The notes under the pieces were generated by a model. That model was not told where the DNA came from. It worked only from the letters and a program-made list of their open reading frames with translations, and did no database searches. The position numbers and the translations under genes are program-made. This document shows, one piece after another, positions 18,810 to 29,210 of a stretch of DNA of 64,000 bases. This stretch comes from Pseudomonadota bacterium. GTDB lineage: Bacteria > Desulfobacterota > Desulfobulbia > Desulfobulbales > JAHJIY01. The first letter of the stretch is position 1; each line of letters begins with the position of its first letter. The DNA is taken from contig JAHJIY010000065.1 in NCBI GenBank assembly GCA_018823175.1, positions 1 through 64,000 of the forward strand, read 5' to 3'.

Positions 18810-19454
18810 TTATTCAGCGGTCTGGAGATAATTTTGTAGTTCCACCAGTGGTGTTCTGCGCATCAAACGGCCGCTCCTTTCCATCTTTCGGGCCTTTTCC
18901 TTGTAAAAAGCCAGACAACGGTTAAGCAGCTTTAAGACCTCTTCATCGTTTAATTTTTCTCCGATCATATCGCCGATCCGGGGAGCCCCGCCACCGTTGC
19001 CGCCGAAAACCAGGCTCCAGCCCTTGGTGGTCCCGAAGATCCCGATATCGCGGAGATAGCTCTCGCAGCAGTTGAACTGGCAGCCGGAAATACCGACCTT
19101 GGTTTTGGCCGGCAGCGGCAGGGTCATAAATGATTCTTCGATTTTTCTGCCGAGGGTAAGGGAATCCTGCCGGCCGTACTTGCACCAGGCAAGCCCTGGA
19201 CAGGCCTGGATATAGTGGATGCCCACCGGTTTTTGCGGACCGGTGGGTTGACCCAGCTCCCGCCAGATCTCTGCGGCGGTCTCCGGCGAATGGCCGGCGA
19301 TGGCCAGACGCTGGGCGCCGGTAATCTTCAGAAAGGGGATCGCATGACGGCGGGCGGCGGCGGCTATTTCTTCCAGGTAGTCGGGAGTGATCAGGCCCAT
19401 TTTGGGGCCGGGCAGCACATTATAGGTTTTGTGGTCGGTGGGAAGGGCGGTCAT
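18810..19454 (-). CDS. Small siroheme/[4Fe-4S] sulfite/nitrite reductase-like protein
   Basis: C-x5-C (ACPGLAWC) plus C-x3-C (GCQFNC) siroheme/4Fe-4S motifs; short assimilatory-type (Asr-like) length. Confidence 0.85.
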   Translation of the reverse strand: MTALPTDHKTYNVLPGPKMGLITPDYLEEIAAAARRHAIPFLKITGAQRLAIAGHSPETAAEIWRELGQPTGPQKPVGIHYIQACPGLAWCKYGRQDSLTLGRKIEESFMTLPLPAKTKVGISGCQFNCCESYLRDIGIFGTTKGWSLVFGGNGGGAPRIGDMIGEKLNDEEVLKLLNRCLAFYKEKARKMERSGRLMRRTPLVELQNYLQTAE

Positions 19455-19609
19455 GATATCACCTGTTGAGAGATATGGTTGATCTACTGTTTAATATTAC
19501 CATATTACAACTCTAATGCTTAAACCTTGATTCAGATCAATTCGGGATAAATTTCATGATTTTGGACGGGGCAAGGAATCGGGCTGGAAGGTAGATTCGG
19601 GATGGGTTT

Positions 19610-20446
19610 TTAATTGTTGCGCCATAAATGGTGGAGCAGGGGGCCGTTGCCATGACCGATCTGGTGCTGGCTACTGTTTTTCAGAAGAAAATCGATAAAT
19701 TGTACGGCCTGGTGGAAGGCCTGCTGGTAATCGCCGGTCAGCAGATGCCAGGCTCCAAAGGCAGAGGCCATAGTGCAGCCGGTACCATGGCTGTTTCTGG
19801 TGGTAATTCTGGGATGGACCGCCTGGTTGATCAGGATTGCCGGACCGTTTTGCTCTCTGGTTAACAGATAGTCGGTTACCTGGTTATCTTTTTCGTTGAG
19901 GTGGCCGCCCTTCAGGACCAGGGCATTAAGATTTTTGTATTCATTTAGTAAAGAGTGGGCCGCGGTCAGGGCTTCTTCTGAATTGTTGCAGGGCAGGCCG
20001 GTGATGGTTTGCAGTTCGTCTCGGTTCGGGGTGAGAACGGTGGCTCGGCCGACCAGATGTTTTTTGAATTCGCCCAGGTCATCAGGGGCCAAAAGAGCAG
20101 GGCCGAGACTGGCTTTTAAGACCGGATCGCAGATCAGCTCGCCGGTGAAGTCTGTCAGGGTATCGGCAATGGCTTTGGCGATTCGACCGGTGCCGATCAT
20201 CCCGATTTTAATGTGGGTGACCTGCATGTCCGTCAGCACTGCTTTGATTTGTTGGCTGACAAAATCTACTTCCACCGGCAGAAAAGTTGAGACTCCGTTG
20301 GTATTTTGTGCGGTCAGGCAGGTTATGGCGCCGCCGCCGTAGACCCCGATCGCGGCAAAGGTCTTGAGGTCGGCCTGGATGCCGGCCCCGCCGGAAGGAT
20401 CGGAGCCGGCGATGGATAGAATTACTTTCGTCTCAGGCGCGCTCAT
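19610..20446 (-). CDS. thiD: Bifunctional hydroxymethylpyrimidine kinase/phosphomethylpyrimidine kinase
   Basis: [42 protein letters not shown]; start reassigned from 20653 to ATG 20446 because the upstream extension lies in a repeat. Confidence 0.93.
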   Translation of the reverse strand: MSAPETKVILSIAGSDPSGGAGIQADLKTFAAIGVYGGGAITCLTAQNTNGVSTFLPVEVDFVSQQIKAVLTDMQVTHIKIGMIGTGRIAKAIADTLTDFTGELICDPVLKASLGPALLAPDDLGEFKKHLVGRATVLTPNRDELQTITGLPCNNSEEALTAAHSLLNEYKNLNALVLKGGHLNEKDNQVTDYLLTREQNGPAILINQAVHPRITTRNSHGTGCTMASAFGAWHLLTGDYQQAFHQAVQFIDFLLKNSSQHQIGHGNGPLLHHLWRNN

Positions 20447-20455
20447 ATAATATTT

Positions 20456-20590
20456 TCCTGAATCTGTGAGCGTTCGAGAACGGCGCAGATGCAAGGCGAC
20501 AACGAAGTTGGTAATACTTAGGTATATCAACGAGTTGTTAACGCAGCAGATGTGCTGTTCTCGAACGCCCCGTAGGGCGGCGGGTGAATT
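20456..20590 (+). repeat. Dispersed palindromic repeat, family A copy 2
   Basis: gcgttcgagaacggcgcagatgc...gcagatgtgctgttctcgaacgc; inverted copy of 7-140. Confidence 0.85.
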
Positions 20591-20679
20591 TTTACCCACC
20601 GAAAACCAAACAATTTTTACGCAATTACCGCCACCTAATCTGAAAAACCGCACGAAGCCGTCACGGATTCAGGATTTGA

Positions 20680-21132
20680 CTAAGCGGCTTCCTGGGGCCC
20701 GATCGACTGTAAGGTTATTTTGTAAGTCAGGGGTTCGCCAGCCAGGGGATGATTGAAATCAACCTTCACTTTATCGCCGGTCAGTTCAAGAATCATGGCC
20801 GGGACTTTGTGGTTTTGGCCGTCTTTTTCAATCGTCAGCCCCAGGACCATGCCCGGTTGGGGGGCAATATTGTCTCCCAGGGAAGCACGAGGAACCGAGA
20901 TGATTAAATCATCTTTTTTCTCGCCGTAGGCGTCTTTGGCTTTGATCTCAACGGTCTTGGTCTGGCCGATCGCCATGCCGATTATTCCTTTTTCAAAGGC
21001 GGACATTACGCTTTCCTGGCCCAGTTGGAAATGAAGAGGACCGGTGTCGTCGGCGGTCTCAAAAACATCGCCGTTTCTAAGCAGTCCTTCGTAGGTGACG
21101 GTTACAAAATCATCTTTTTTGGCTTTTTGCAT
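20680..21132 (-). CDS. FKBP-type peptidyl-prolyl cis-trans isomerase (SlyD-like)
   Basis: VTVTYEGLLRNGDVFETADDTGPLHFQLGQ..MSAFEKGIIGM..VDFNHPLAGEPLTYKITL. Confidence 0.92.
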   Translation of the reverse strand: MQKAKKDDFVTVTYEGLLRNGDVFETADDTGPLHFQLGQESVMSAFEKGIIGMAIGQTKTVEIKAKDAYGEKKDDLIISVPRASLGDNIAPQPGMVLGLTIEKDGQNHKVPAMILELTGDKVKVDFNHPLAGEPLTYKITLQSIGPQEAA

Positions 21133-21297
21133 GTGGTGCTTCTCCTGATCAAAAGTAGGCTTGGCAAGATTACGAAAGACCCTGATCTTATCCTGGTCCG
21201 GATGATTCTTGCCAAGCGGCAGAGGTGTTTTGTTAGTTGCCCTGAATTACCGGGTGGCTCAAATGTAATATCTACCAGGCGTCAGGTCAAGGGCGGC

Positions 21298-21504
21298 TTA
21301 CTTGCTCGCCTTGATTAGCAGGAGAATGAGCGGTATAAGATGAAAAAAAAGGTCAAAGATATCGATCGGCCTTTTAAGCAGGCCGTTTTTCAGCATAATT
21401 ATTTTTTCAAGGGCGTGCGGCATGGGGTGAAATGGAGCAAGCAGCATGAAAATTGCCACCACAATGAGGACCGGGTAAGGAATCTGGTCAAGAAAGTCAA
21501 ACAT
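21298..21504 (-). CDS. Small conserved membrane protein
   Basis: Two hydrophobic helices flanking MPHALEKIIMLKNGLLKRPIDIFDLFFHL. Confidence 0.65.
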   Translation of the reverse strand: MFDFLDQIPYPVLIVVAIFMLLAPFHPMPHALEKIIMLKNGLLKRPIDIFDLFFHLIPLILLLIKASK

Positions 21505-21616
21505 GATTTAGCCTGTGTTTTTAAAGGTTTTGGTTATTAGCCGATGCCTACTCTGCCTCCTCTTGGAAAAGGAAGCAATTATAATCTCACGGCCGCTATT
21601 TTATCTGGTTGTTAAG

Positions 21617-23041
21617 TTATTTGATTTTCCGTAAGTTTTCAGCTTTTTCTTTGAGCTGACTGGTCAAGGATGCAACCGTAGAGTTTTTACCCTTGAAAAT
21701 GTCCGGTTTGGTGAGGGGTGAGGTCTCGGAGGATTGTTCCTCGACCGGGAAAGTGCTGATGTAATTTTCGATTTGGGAGCCATACGTGGCCAGGGTTTTT
21801 TTGCTCAGCCTTAAAAGTCCGTTGTAGGGGAAAGGCTTGTTGTATCCCTCAAGAACAGAATTAATAAATGTTTTCAGGGTCTGGAGATCGGCTTCGCTGT
21901 TGCCGTAATAAATGGGACAGGAAACAAGTAATTCCTGCATCTTCTCTTCTATTTCATTGGAGCTGATCAGGCGGCCGCCGCTCAGCAATGAGGAGAGCAG
22001 CAGGCGGATAATTCGCAAGATTCCTTTTGGGCCATGGAAATAAATGGCCGCCATCAGTGCGCTGATTTTTGCCGGGTTCAGGGGGGAGTCGGGTCGGATG
22101 ATCCGGGCTCGCAGCTCTTCCAGAAGACGGTGTTTTATGATCTGGCAAAATATATTAAGGTCTTGGATCAGGGGTGGAGCGAGATTGAAATCCTTTGCCA
22201 GCTGACTTTTGGCGGCAAAATCCATTATCATTTCGCCTAAAGGTCTGATCTGCTTGTGTGTGTGGTTCAGTAAGGAGGGTAAAGGTTCATTTTTCAGGGA
22301 TGAAATGGTTTGTTTTAATTTCTTGATTTTATCGAGTTCCTGCTCAAATTTGTGGGCATGTCGATCGATTAAATTTTTAATGTCATTGGCCGCGCTGATT
22401 GCGATCTCGCTGTAATGGGCAATCATTTGTTTGGCCGGTCCCGGCAAACCTGAAGTGTCCAGGTTGTTTAAGGTTGTGATGATCTGATTTGCCTCGATGA
22501 AATATTGATGAATACCTGGTTGATCGCTTGATTCTTCGCGGTCGGTTGTTACCAGAAAGAACAGGCGTAGTCCCTCATCGAATTTCTTTTCCTGGGAACT
22601 GGTGCTGAACCTGGCTAAGGGGAGTAAGGTTTGGAGCGTCAGTTTCTTTCGGATAATCGCCTCTGCCGCAATGAATTTGGCGCATGATTTTTGTAGATTT
22701 GTAATCTGCCGGTTCAGTTCCGCACATTCTTTTGATATTCTCAGGCTTTCCGATTCCGCCTTGACCTGATTGACTGATTTGTGGTCGATGGCGGCGAGGA
22801 GTTCTTTTATGGCGTTGTCCTGTGCGGTAATCTGGCGGGCAAAGCTGGTGACCATTGCGAGGTCTTTTTGGGTAATTTTTAGTTCGGTCGGCAGTTCGAG
22901 TGACTCGAGCATTGAACCGTAAGCGTCAAGATTGACCTTTTGCCACTGACTGATTTCCGGCCGATTAAGTTTGTCCAGGTTGAGCCGGCAAGCATTCAGG
23001 GTGTGGGTCGCATTTTCCAGGTTGTCTTTTACCGGCTTCAT
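21617..23041 (-). CDS. Hypothetical coiled-coil protein
   Basis: 474-aa uninterrupted ORF, heptad-like helical composition. Confidence 0.6.
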   Translation of the reverse strand: MKPVKDNLENATHTLNACRLNLDKLNRPEISQWQKVNLDAYGSMLESLELPTELKITQKDLAMVTSFARQITAQDNAIKELLAAIDHKSVNQVKAESESLRISKECAELNRQITNLQKSCAKFIAAEAIIRKKLTLQTLLPLARFSTSSQEKKFDEGLRLFFLVTTDREESSDQPGIHQYFIEANQIITTLNNLDTSGLPGPAKQMIAHYSEIAISAANDIKNLIDRHAHKFEQELDKIKKLKQTISSLKNEPLPSLLNHTHKQIRPLGEMIMDFAAKSQLAKDFNLAPPLIQDLNIFCQIIKHRLLEELRARIIRPDSPLNPAKISALMAAIYFHGPKGILRIIRLLLSSLLSGGRLISSNEIEEKMQELLVSCPIYYGNSEADLQTLKTFINSVLEGYNKPFPYNGLLRLSKKTLATYGSQIENYISTFPVEEQSSETSPLTKPDIFKGKNSTVASLTSQLKEKAENLRKIK

Positions 23042-23184
23042 ATTTATTTCAGGCGCGTGGTTTTGATTTTATCCGGTGTAATTTGGTAATTAATTCTGTT
23101 TCATTGCGGTCAATGCTCTTTACTGATAGTCGTAAGGTGTGTATAGTTGTTGATTTTGCTATTTTACAATAAAAGTTATGTAAA

Positions 23185-23805
23185 ATGCCATTTATGTTGG
23201 CGGTGGTTAATTTGAGTTTTCAGATGCAACAGGTTTGTGAAAAATACAAAAAAAAGGTTGAGGCGGAAGGCGCGGTTTGTGAGCATCCCACTGAATACTG
23301 CAAGTTCAGAAATTCCTGTATCATCAATTTTATGGGAAGAGAGGCGGCAAGGATCAAGTCCGGCAATTCTGATCTGCAGAAAAAAACCGGACCAGATGAG
23401 TCTTTGACGCTGATCCGGGCCGAGGATAATCTTATGGATAAATTGAGATTTGATAAGGGTGGCGGCTTGCTGCCGGCTATTGCTCAGGATTATAAGACCG
23501 GCGAGGTCTTGATGCTGGCGTATATTAATGAGACGGCTTGGCGCAAGACCCTGGAGACCGGCAAGGCCCATTACTGGAGCCGGTCCCGCAATAAATTGTG
23601 GCTGAAGGGCGAGACCTCCGGCCATGTGCAGATGATTAAGGAGGTCCTGGTTGATTGCGACGAGGACACTGTTATTTATAAAGTTGAGCAGCTGGGAGAT
23701 GCTGCCTGTCATAAAGGCTATAAGAGTTGTTTTTTTAGGCGGGTTGAGCAATCTCTTTTCAAGATTAAAGATAAACCCGTATTTAATCCCGATGAGGTCT
23801 ATTGA
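23185..23805 (+). CDS. hisI: Phosphoribosyl-AMP cyclohydrolase with Cys-rich N-terminal extension
   Basis: [81 protein letters not shown]; extension [23 protein letters not shown]. Exact start uncertain. Confidence 0.92.
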   Translation: MPFMLAVVNLSFQMQQVCEKYKKKVEAEGAVCEHPTEYCKFRNSCIINFMGREAARIKSGNSDLQKKTGPDESLTLIRAEDNLMDKLRFDKGGGLLPAIAQDYKTGEVLMLAYINETAWRKTLETGKAHYWSRSRNKLWLKGETSGHVQMIKEVLVDCDEDTVIYKVEQLGDAACHKGYKSCFFRRVEQSLFKIKDKPVFNPDEVY

Positions 23806-23807
23806 TC

Positions 23808-24680
23808 ATGAGTATTTTGAAACTTGGTATTCCCAAGGGTAGTCTGGAAAAGGCCACCATAGAATTGTTTGCCAAATCAGGTTGGCAAATTAAATTGTCT
23901 TCCCGTAATTATTTTCCTGAGGTTGATGACCCGGAGCTGGCCTGTTCTATTTGCCGGCCCCAGGAGATGCCCCGTTATGTTGAGCAGGGAGTGCTTGATG
24001 CCGGGATTACCGGCAAGGATTGGATCCTGGAGAATGGCTCGGATGTTGTGGTGGTTGAGGACCTGATTTATTCCAAGGTAAGCAAAAAACCGACCCGTTG
24101 GGTTATTGCGGTGCCTGGCGATTCGGAGATCAATAAGATTGAAGATCTGGAAGGCAAGAAAATATCAACCGAACTTGTTAATTATACCAAGAGGTTCTTT
24201 GCCGAAAAAAATATCAATGTGGATATTGAGTTCTCCTGGGGCGCCACCGAGGCCAAAGTTGTTTCAAAACTGGCCGACGCGATTGTCGAGGTCACGGAGA
24301 CCGAGAGTACCATCCGGGCCCATGGCTTGAAGATTATTTATGAGCTGATGTCTTCCAATACCCAGTTGATCGCCAATCGGCAGGCCTGGGAGGACCCGTG
24401 GCGGCGGGAGAAAATTGAGAATATCGCGATGCTGTTGCAGAGCGCTTTGCGGGCCGACAAGATTGTCGGGCTTAAAATGAATGTGCCCTATGAAAAGCTC
24501 GATGCCGTGATGAGTATCCTGCCCAGTATGAATGCCCCGACCGTCTCTCATTTGTATCAAAAAGAATGGTACTCCGTGGAGACTGTGATCTCGGAGCATC
24601 AGGTTCGGGATCTCATTCCCTCTCTGCTCAGAGTGGGCGCTGAGGGAATAATCGAATACTCACTTAATAAGGTTATCTAG
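23808..24680 (+). CDS. hisG: ATP phosphoribosyltransferase (long form)
   Basis: [48 protein letters not shown]-terminal regulatory domain; ATG 2 nt after hisI stop. Confidence 0.95.
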   Translation: MSILKLGIPKGSLEKATIELFAKSGWQIKLSSRNYFPEVDDPELACSICRPQEMPRYVEQGVLDAGITGKDWILENGSDVVVVEDLIYSKVSKKPTRWVIAVPGDSEINKIEDLEGKKISTELVNYTKRFFAEKNINVDIEFSWGATEAKVVSKLADAIVEVTETESTIRAHGLKIIYELMSSNTQLIANRQAWEDPWRREKIENIAMLLQSALRADKIVGLKMNVPYEKLDAVMSILPSMNAPTVSHLYQKEWYSVETVISEHQVRDLIPSLLRVGAEGIIEYSLNKVI

Positions 24681-24683
24681 CTT

Positions 24684-25298
24684 TTGACTACTCCTGTTGC
24701 GCTTGAAAAGATACTTGCCGCCTCCCATGACATTCACTTTGTGACAAGTGTTTTTAATGTATCGCAGCTTCCCGCTCCGGAGTATCCGGAGATTGCCTTT
24801 GCCGGCCGGTCCAACGTCGGCAAATCCAGTTTGATCAACCGCTTGCTTAACCGGCAGAGTCTGGTCAAGGTCAGTGCCCGGCCGGGCAAGACCCAGAGTC
24901 TTAACTATTTTTTGGTCGGGGAGGCCCTTTATCTGGTCGACCTTCCCGGTTATGGCTATGCCAAAGTCCCCAAGAAAATGCAGGCCGAGTGGCAGGGGTT
25001 GATCAGTGAATATCTGGAGAACAGGGCAACCCTGAGATGCGTGGTTGTTATCGTTGATCTGCGGCATAGTACCAAACCGCAAGACCTTGAGCTGTTGAAC
25101 TGGCTGCGAAGTAAGGATATCCCCTGTCTTCTGGTTTATACCAAGCGGGATAAGCTCAAGGCAAATGAGTGCTCAAGGCAGACCGCCATCCTGGATGCCG
25201 GTTTTGGTGTCACGCCGGCGGAGAGGGTTTTGTTCTCGGCCAAAACCGGGGATGGCAAAGAAAAACTTATCCTTGCACTTGAAAAATATCTCCAATAG
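24684..25298 (+). CDS. engB: Ribosome biogenesis GTP-binding protein YihA/YsxC/EngB
   Basis: PEIAFAGRSNVGKSSLINRLLNR, PGKTQSLNYF, LVDLPGYGYAKVP; TTG start. Confidence 0.94.
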   Translation: MTTPVALEKILAASHDIHFVTSVFNVSQLPAPEYPEIAFAGRSNVGKSSLINRLLNRQSLVKVSARPGKTQSLNYFLVGEALYLVDLPGYGYAKVPKKMQAEWQGLISEYLENRATLRCVVVIVDLRHSTKPQDLELLNWLRSKDIPCLLVYTKRDKLKANECSRQTAILDAGFGVTPAERVLFSAKTGDGKEKLILALEKYLQ

Positions 25299-25408
25299 TA
25301 TTTAATTCAATATTTAAATTGTTTGGTGTCAATATCGCCATGACGATTTTCTTGCCGTTTGTAAAATGTCTGTTATATTTATGCCGGTTAAGGATGATAA
25401 ATGTTGAA

Positions 25409-25699
25409 ATGAGTAAGGAGATCGTTATGGATTCAGTGATGACGTGGCCTTGTTGGGAGATTATGCATTGTTCCCAGAAAGAACAATGCCCAGCCTGGCA
25501 CCAGGCTCCGACCCCCTGCTGGGAGATTGCAAGGGCAGCTGATGATTATCGCAAGGCCATGAATGTCTGCCCGGACTGTGTGGTTTATGTGATTAATCAG
25601 GGGGAGTCGATTCTGACCAAAGAAGAGCTGAAGGGAATTGTCGCCCACAAGAACGCCTGTGTTCTTAATTCTGGATTCTCGCAAGCCGCCATTTCGTAA
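25409..25699 (+). CDS. Two-CW domain-like Cys-rich small protein
   Basis: PCWEIMHCSQKEQCPAW..PCWEIARAADDY..VCPDCVVY; start moved to ATG 25409. Confidence 0.7.
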   Translation: MSKEIVMDSVMTWPCWEIMHCSQKEQCPAWHQAPTPCWEIARAADDYRKAMNVCPDCVVYVINQGESILTKEELKGIVAHKNACVLNSGFSQAAIS

Positions 25700-25727
25700 G
25701 GTCTCTGGGTATTTTTGCTCGGTTTGT

Positions 25728-26036
25728 TTATTGGCAGACGATCTCCGCACCGACCGGCATTATTGACAGACAAAGGGCAAGCTCCTGCTGCTCGTCTTTT
25801 GATAATTTGGAACCATGCTTGACCATCCGCTTAATAGTTGATTTCCATTGTCTCAGGCTTTTATTGCCGAGTTGTTCACATATCCTTGCCATATAATGAC
25901 AAGCTTCGCATTTCTGGGTCAGAAGTGTCTCGCATTTTCCTTGCTTTTCCTGGTCGGCCACCAAAGGTTGGGCAACCGCGATTGAGAGAAACAAGATCGC
26001 CAGTAGCCACGATATTCTATTCCCTGAACTTTTCAT
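25728..26036 (-). CDS. Exported small c-type cytochrome-like protein
   Basis: Signal peptide plus one CxxCH (CEACH). Confidence 0.6.
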   Translation of the reverse strand: MKSSGNRISWLLAILFLSIAVAQPLVADQEKQGKCETLLTQKCEACHYMARICEQLGNKSLRQWKSTIKRMVKHGSKLSKDEQQELALCLSIMPVGAEIVCQ

Positions 26037-26159
26037 GGCATTTCATTTCCGGGTGGTTATTTTATATGAAAGTCGGTCGAAGCCTCTGCCGGTCGGGAGG
26101 CTGAAATGACCAACTTTCATGTTTCGTTGAGGCTGGCCGATATGGTCCAGCCATGTTGG

Positions 26160-27953
26160 TTAGTTGTCGGACTTAAGCACCGCCAAAAAGGCTTTTTGTG
26201 GAATTTCGACATTGCCGACCGTTTTCATTCTTTTCTTTCCGGCCTTTTGTTTCTCAAGTAGTTTGCGTTTCCGGCTGATGTCGCCGCCATAACATTTGGC
26301 GGTAACATCCTTTCGCAGGGCCGAGATGGTTGTTCTGGCCACAATGTTACCACCGATCGCCCCCTGAATTGCGATCTTGAACATCTGGCGCGGAATTTCC
26401 TCTTTCAGCCGTTCGCAGGCATTCAGGCTTCGTTCGCGGGCCTTGTCCCGGTGTGACAATTGGGAAAGGGCGTCAACCCGTTCGCCGTTAACCAGGATGT
26501 CGAGTTTTACCAGGTCGCTTGGTCGATAATCAAGAAGTTGGTAGTCGAAGGAACCGTATCCCTGGGTGATTGATTTTAATTTGTCGTAGAAATCATAGAT
26601 CACTTCGGCCAGGGGCAGTTCGCAGGTCAGCTCAATGCGACCCGGGGTCGGATAGTTGTAGTTGGTGTTTTCGGCCCGACGTTCCATGCACAAGGTCATT
26701 ACCGGACCCATATAACGCTCCGGCATCAGGATGGAGGTTTTGATGAACGGTTCTTCGGTGCGGATGATCGTTGCCGGGTCCGGAAAATATGACGGGTTGT
26801 CGATTTCCTTGATCGTGCCGTCCTGCAGGTAAAAATGATAGTTGACGGTGGGGACGGTCAAGATCAGGGGGATATCGAACTCCCGTTCAATTCTTTCCTG
26901 GACGACTTCCAGATGGAGCAGGCCTAAAAAACCGCAACGAAAACCGAAACCAAGGGCAGCGGAAGAGTCCTTCTGAAAGGTTAATGCGGCATCGTTGAGT
27001 TTGAGTTTGTCCATGGCCGCAGCCAGGTTCTCGTAATCATCGGTTGATATGGGGTAGAGCGAAGAAAAAACTACCGGTTGTATTTCTTTGAACCCCGGCA
27101 GCGCTTTTGGGCATGGTCGATCTCTCAGGGTGATAGTGTCGCCCGGTCTGGTATCGTTGACGGTTTTTACTCCGGCCAGAATATAGCCGACCTGGCCGGC
27201 GGACAATTCTTTCTGGGCGCTTCTCACCAGGTGAAACAGGCCAACCTCCTCTACCTTGTAGGCGGCTTTGTTGGACATGAAGATGATGGTGTCGCCAGCT
27301 TTTACTCGGCCATTCATGATCCGGCAGGAGATGATAGTCCCGCGAAACGGATCGTAGTTGGCATCGAAAATGAGGGCTTCCAGTGGTGCGTCCGGATCTC
27401 CCTGTGGTGGCGGCAGAAGATTTACCACTGCCTCCAGTACTTCATCAACCCCTTTCCCGGTCTTGGCTGAACACATTCTGGCAGAGGCGATGTCAAGCCC
27501 CAGTTCATCTTCGATTTGAAGCATGATTGCATCCGGGTCGGCAGAGGGCAGATCTATTTTGTTGATGATCGGGATTATTTCCAGATTGTTTTCCATTGCC
27601 AGATAAAGATTGGCCAGGGTCTGGGCTTCGACGCCCTGGGCTGCGTCGATTAAGAGCAGCGCTCCTTCACATGACGCTAATGCGCGGGATACCTCATAGC
27701 TGAAATCAACATGTCCCGGGGTATCAACGAGATTGAGAGAATATTTTTTGCCGTCCCTGGCGGTATAAGGCAGACAGATGGTCTGACTTTTGATCGTGAT
27801 CCCCCGTTCCCGTTCAATGTCCATATTGTCGAGGATCTGGTTTTTGAATTCACGGACGGAGACCATCTCGCACATCTGGATGAAACGGTCGGCCAAGGTT
27901 GATTTGCCATGGTCGATGTGGGCGATTATGCTGAAGTTTCTGATGTTTTTCAT
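26160..27953 (-). CDS. lepA: Elongation factor 4
   Basis: MKNIRNFSIIAHIDHGKSTLADR..DTPGHVDF..C-terminal KCYGGDISRKRKLLEKQKAGKKRMKTVGNVEIPQKAFLAVL. Confidence 0.97.
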   Translation of the reverse strand: MKNIRNFSIIAHIDHGKSTLADRFIQMCEMVSVREFKNQILDNMDIERERGITIKSQTICLPYTARDGKKYSLNLVDTPGHVDFSYEVSRALASCEGALLLIDAAQGVEAQTLANLYLAMENNLEIIPIINKIDLPSADPDAIMLQIEDELGLDIASARMCSAKTGKGVDEVLEAVVNLLPPPQGDPDAPLEALIFDANYDPFRGTIISCRIMNGRVKAGDTIIFMSNKAAYKVEEVGLFHLVRSAQKELSAGQVGYILAGVKTVNDTRPGDTITLRDRPCPKALPGFKEIQPVVFSSLYPISTDDYENLAAAMDKLKLNDAALTFQKDSSAALGFGFRCGFLGLLHLEVVQERIEREFDIPLILTVPTVNYHFYLQDGTIKEIDNPSYFPDPATIIRTEEPFIKTSILMPERYMGPVMTLCMERRAENTNYNYPTPGRIELTCELPLAEVIYDFYDKLKSITQGYGSFDYQLLDYRPSDLVKLDILVNGERVDALSQLSHRDKARERSLNACERLKEEIPRQMFKIAIQGAIGGNIVARTTISALRKDVTAKCYGGDISRKRKLLEKQKAGKKRMKTVGNVEIPQKAFLAVLKSDN

Positions 27954-28150
27954 TTTTATTCCTGGTTGCAAAAAATTGAACGTCACTTTTTAGCATAAAA
28001 GCATGGAGATTGGAATACAATTTTGGGATGATATCTAAAGCTGATGTTAAAAAGGTGGAATATATAGTTCCGATAAATTATATTAACTACTTTTTTCTTA
28101 AGATCTGAAAGAGATTGATCTTTGTCCCAGTTGGATTGATACTATATATT

Positions 28151-29131
28151 ATGACGAATAAACCGGAACTTATCGAAAATACGCCCCAGGAAGCAGAAGA
28201 GATTGATGCTTATCCGTTGCTCAGTCTGGGTGATGATGCTAATCTTCCCGCCGTCGGCCAACCTGGCTTGCATCGTTATCTGCAGGAAATCAACCAGTAT
28301 CGGCTCCTGACCAGGGAAGAAACGGAGGAGCTGGCGGTTTCTTATCAGCAAACCAAGGATCCTGAGACTGCTTATAAACTGGTAACGGCTAATCTCCGTC
28401 TGGTGGTCAAGGTTGCGATGGACTTCCAGAAATACTGGATGCAGAATTTTCTTGATCTCATCCAGGAGGGAAACGTTGGGCTTGTCCAGGCGGTAAAGAA
28501 GTTTGATCCTTATCGGGGCGTAAAGTTTTCTTATTATGCCGCATACTGGATCCGGGCTTATATCCTGAAGTCCATTATGGATAACTGGCGGTTGGTTAAG
28601 ATCGGCACCACCCAGGCCCAGCGCAAGCTTTTTTTCAGTCTTAATAAAGAGCGCAAACTTCTGGAGTCGCAGGGGTTTAAGCCGGAAACGAAATTGTTGG
28701 CAGAGCGGCTCAATGTTAAGGAAAGTGAAGTTATTGAGATGAGTCAGCGCATGGACTACAGCGATGTTTCCATGGAAAGTCCGCTGCGAGACGATTCCGA
28801 GAATGAACAGAAAGATCTTTTTGCCTATGAGGGTCCTACCGTTGAAGAGGTTGTGGCGGAAAATGAGGTAAAGGAGCAGGTGGCGCTTGTTCTGGAAAAA
28901 CTCAGGACCAAACTTAATGAAAAGGAAAAGGTTATCCTGGCAACCAGGTTGTTAAGTGATGAACCCCTTACACTGCAGACTATTGCCGAGCAATTTGGTA
29001 TTTCCCGAGAACGGGTGCGTCAGATTGAGGCCAATCTGCTGAAGAAAATGAAGGACTTTTTTGAGCAGGAAATTCCGGATATAAATAATTTTCTCGATGA
29101 AATATTGACCCAGTGGCGTAGCACCAAATAA
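28151..29131 (+). CDS. rpoH: RNA polymerase sigma-32-like factor
   Basis: LHRYLQEINQYRLLTREEE, NLRLVVKVAMDFQ, DLIQEGNVGLVQAVKKFDPYRGVKFSYYAAYWIRAYIL; start moved to ATG 28151. Confidence 0.9.
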   Translation: MTNKPELIENTPQEAEEIDAYPLLSLGDDANLPAVGQPGLHRYLQEINQYRLLTREETEELAVSYQQTKDPETAYKLVTANLRLVVKVAMDFQKYWMQNFLDLIQEGNVGLVQAVKKFDPYRGVKFSYYAAYWIRAYILKSIMDNWRLVKIGTTQAQRKLFFSLNKERKLLESQGFKPETKLLAERLNVKESEVIEMSQRMDYSDVSMESPLRDDSENEQKDLFAYEGPTVEEVVAENEVKEQVALVLEKLRTKLNEKEKVILATRLLSDEPLTLQTIAEQFGISRERVRQIEANLLKKMKDFFEQEIPDINNFLDEILTQWRSTK

Positions 29132-29180
29132 GATTTTTGGGCCATGCGAAAGAAAGCTGTGTTTAACGTAGCCAATGGCC

Positions 29181-29210
29181 TTATGTCCCGCAATGGGACA
29201 TAATTTTTTT
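29181..29210 (+). terminator. Rho-independent terminator downstream of rpoH
   Basis: ttatgtccc-gcaat-gggacataa-ttttttt. Confidence 0.9.

Noticed and set aside
20447-20653. 69-aa N-terminal extension of ThiD
   Set aside because: Lies in dispersed repeat family A; ThiD homology begins at ATG 20446.
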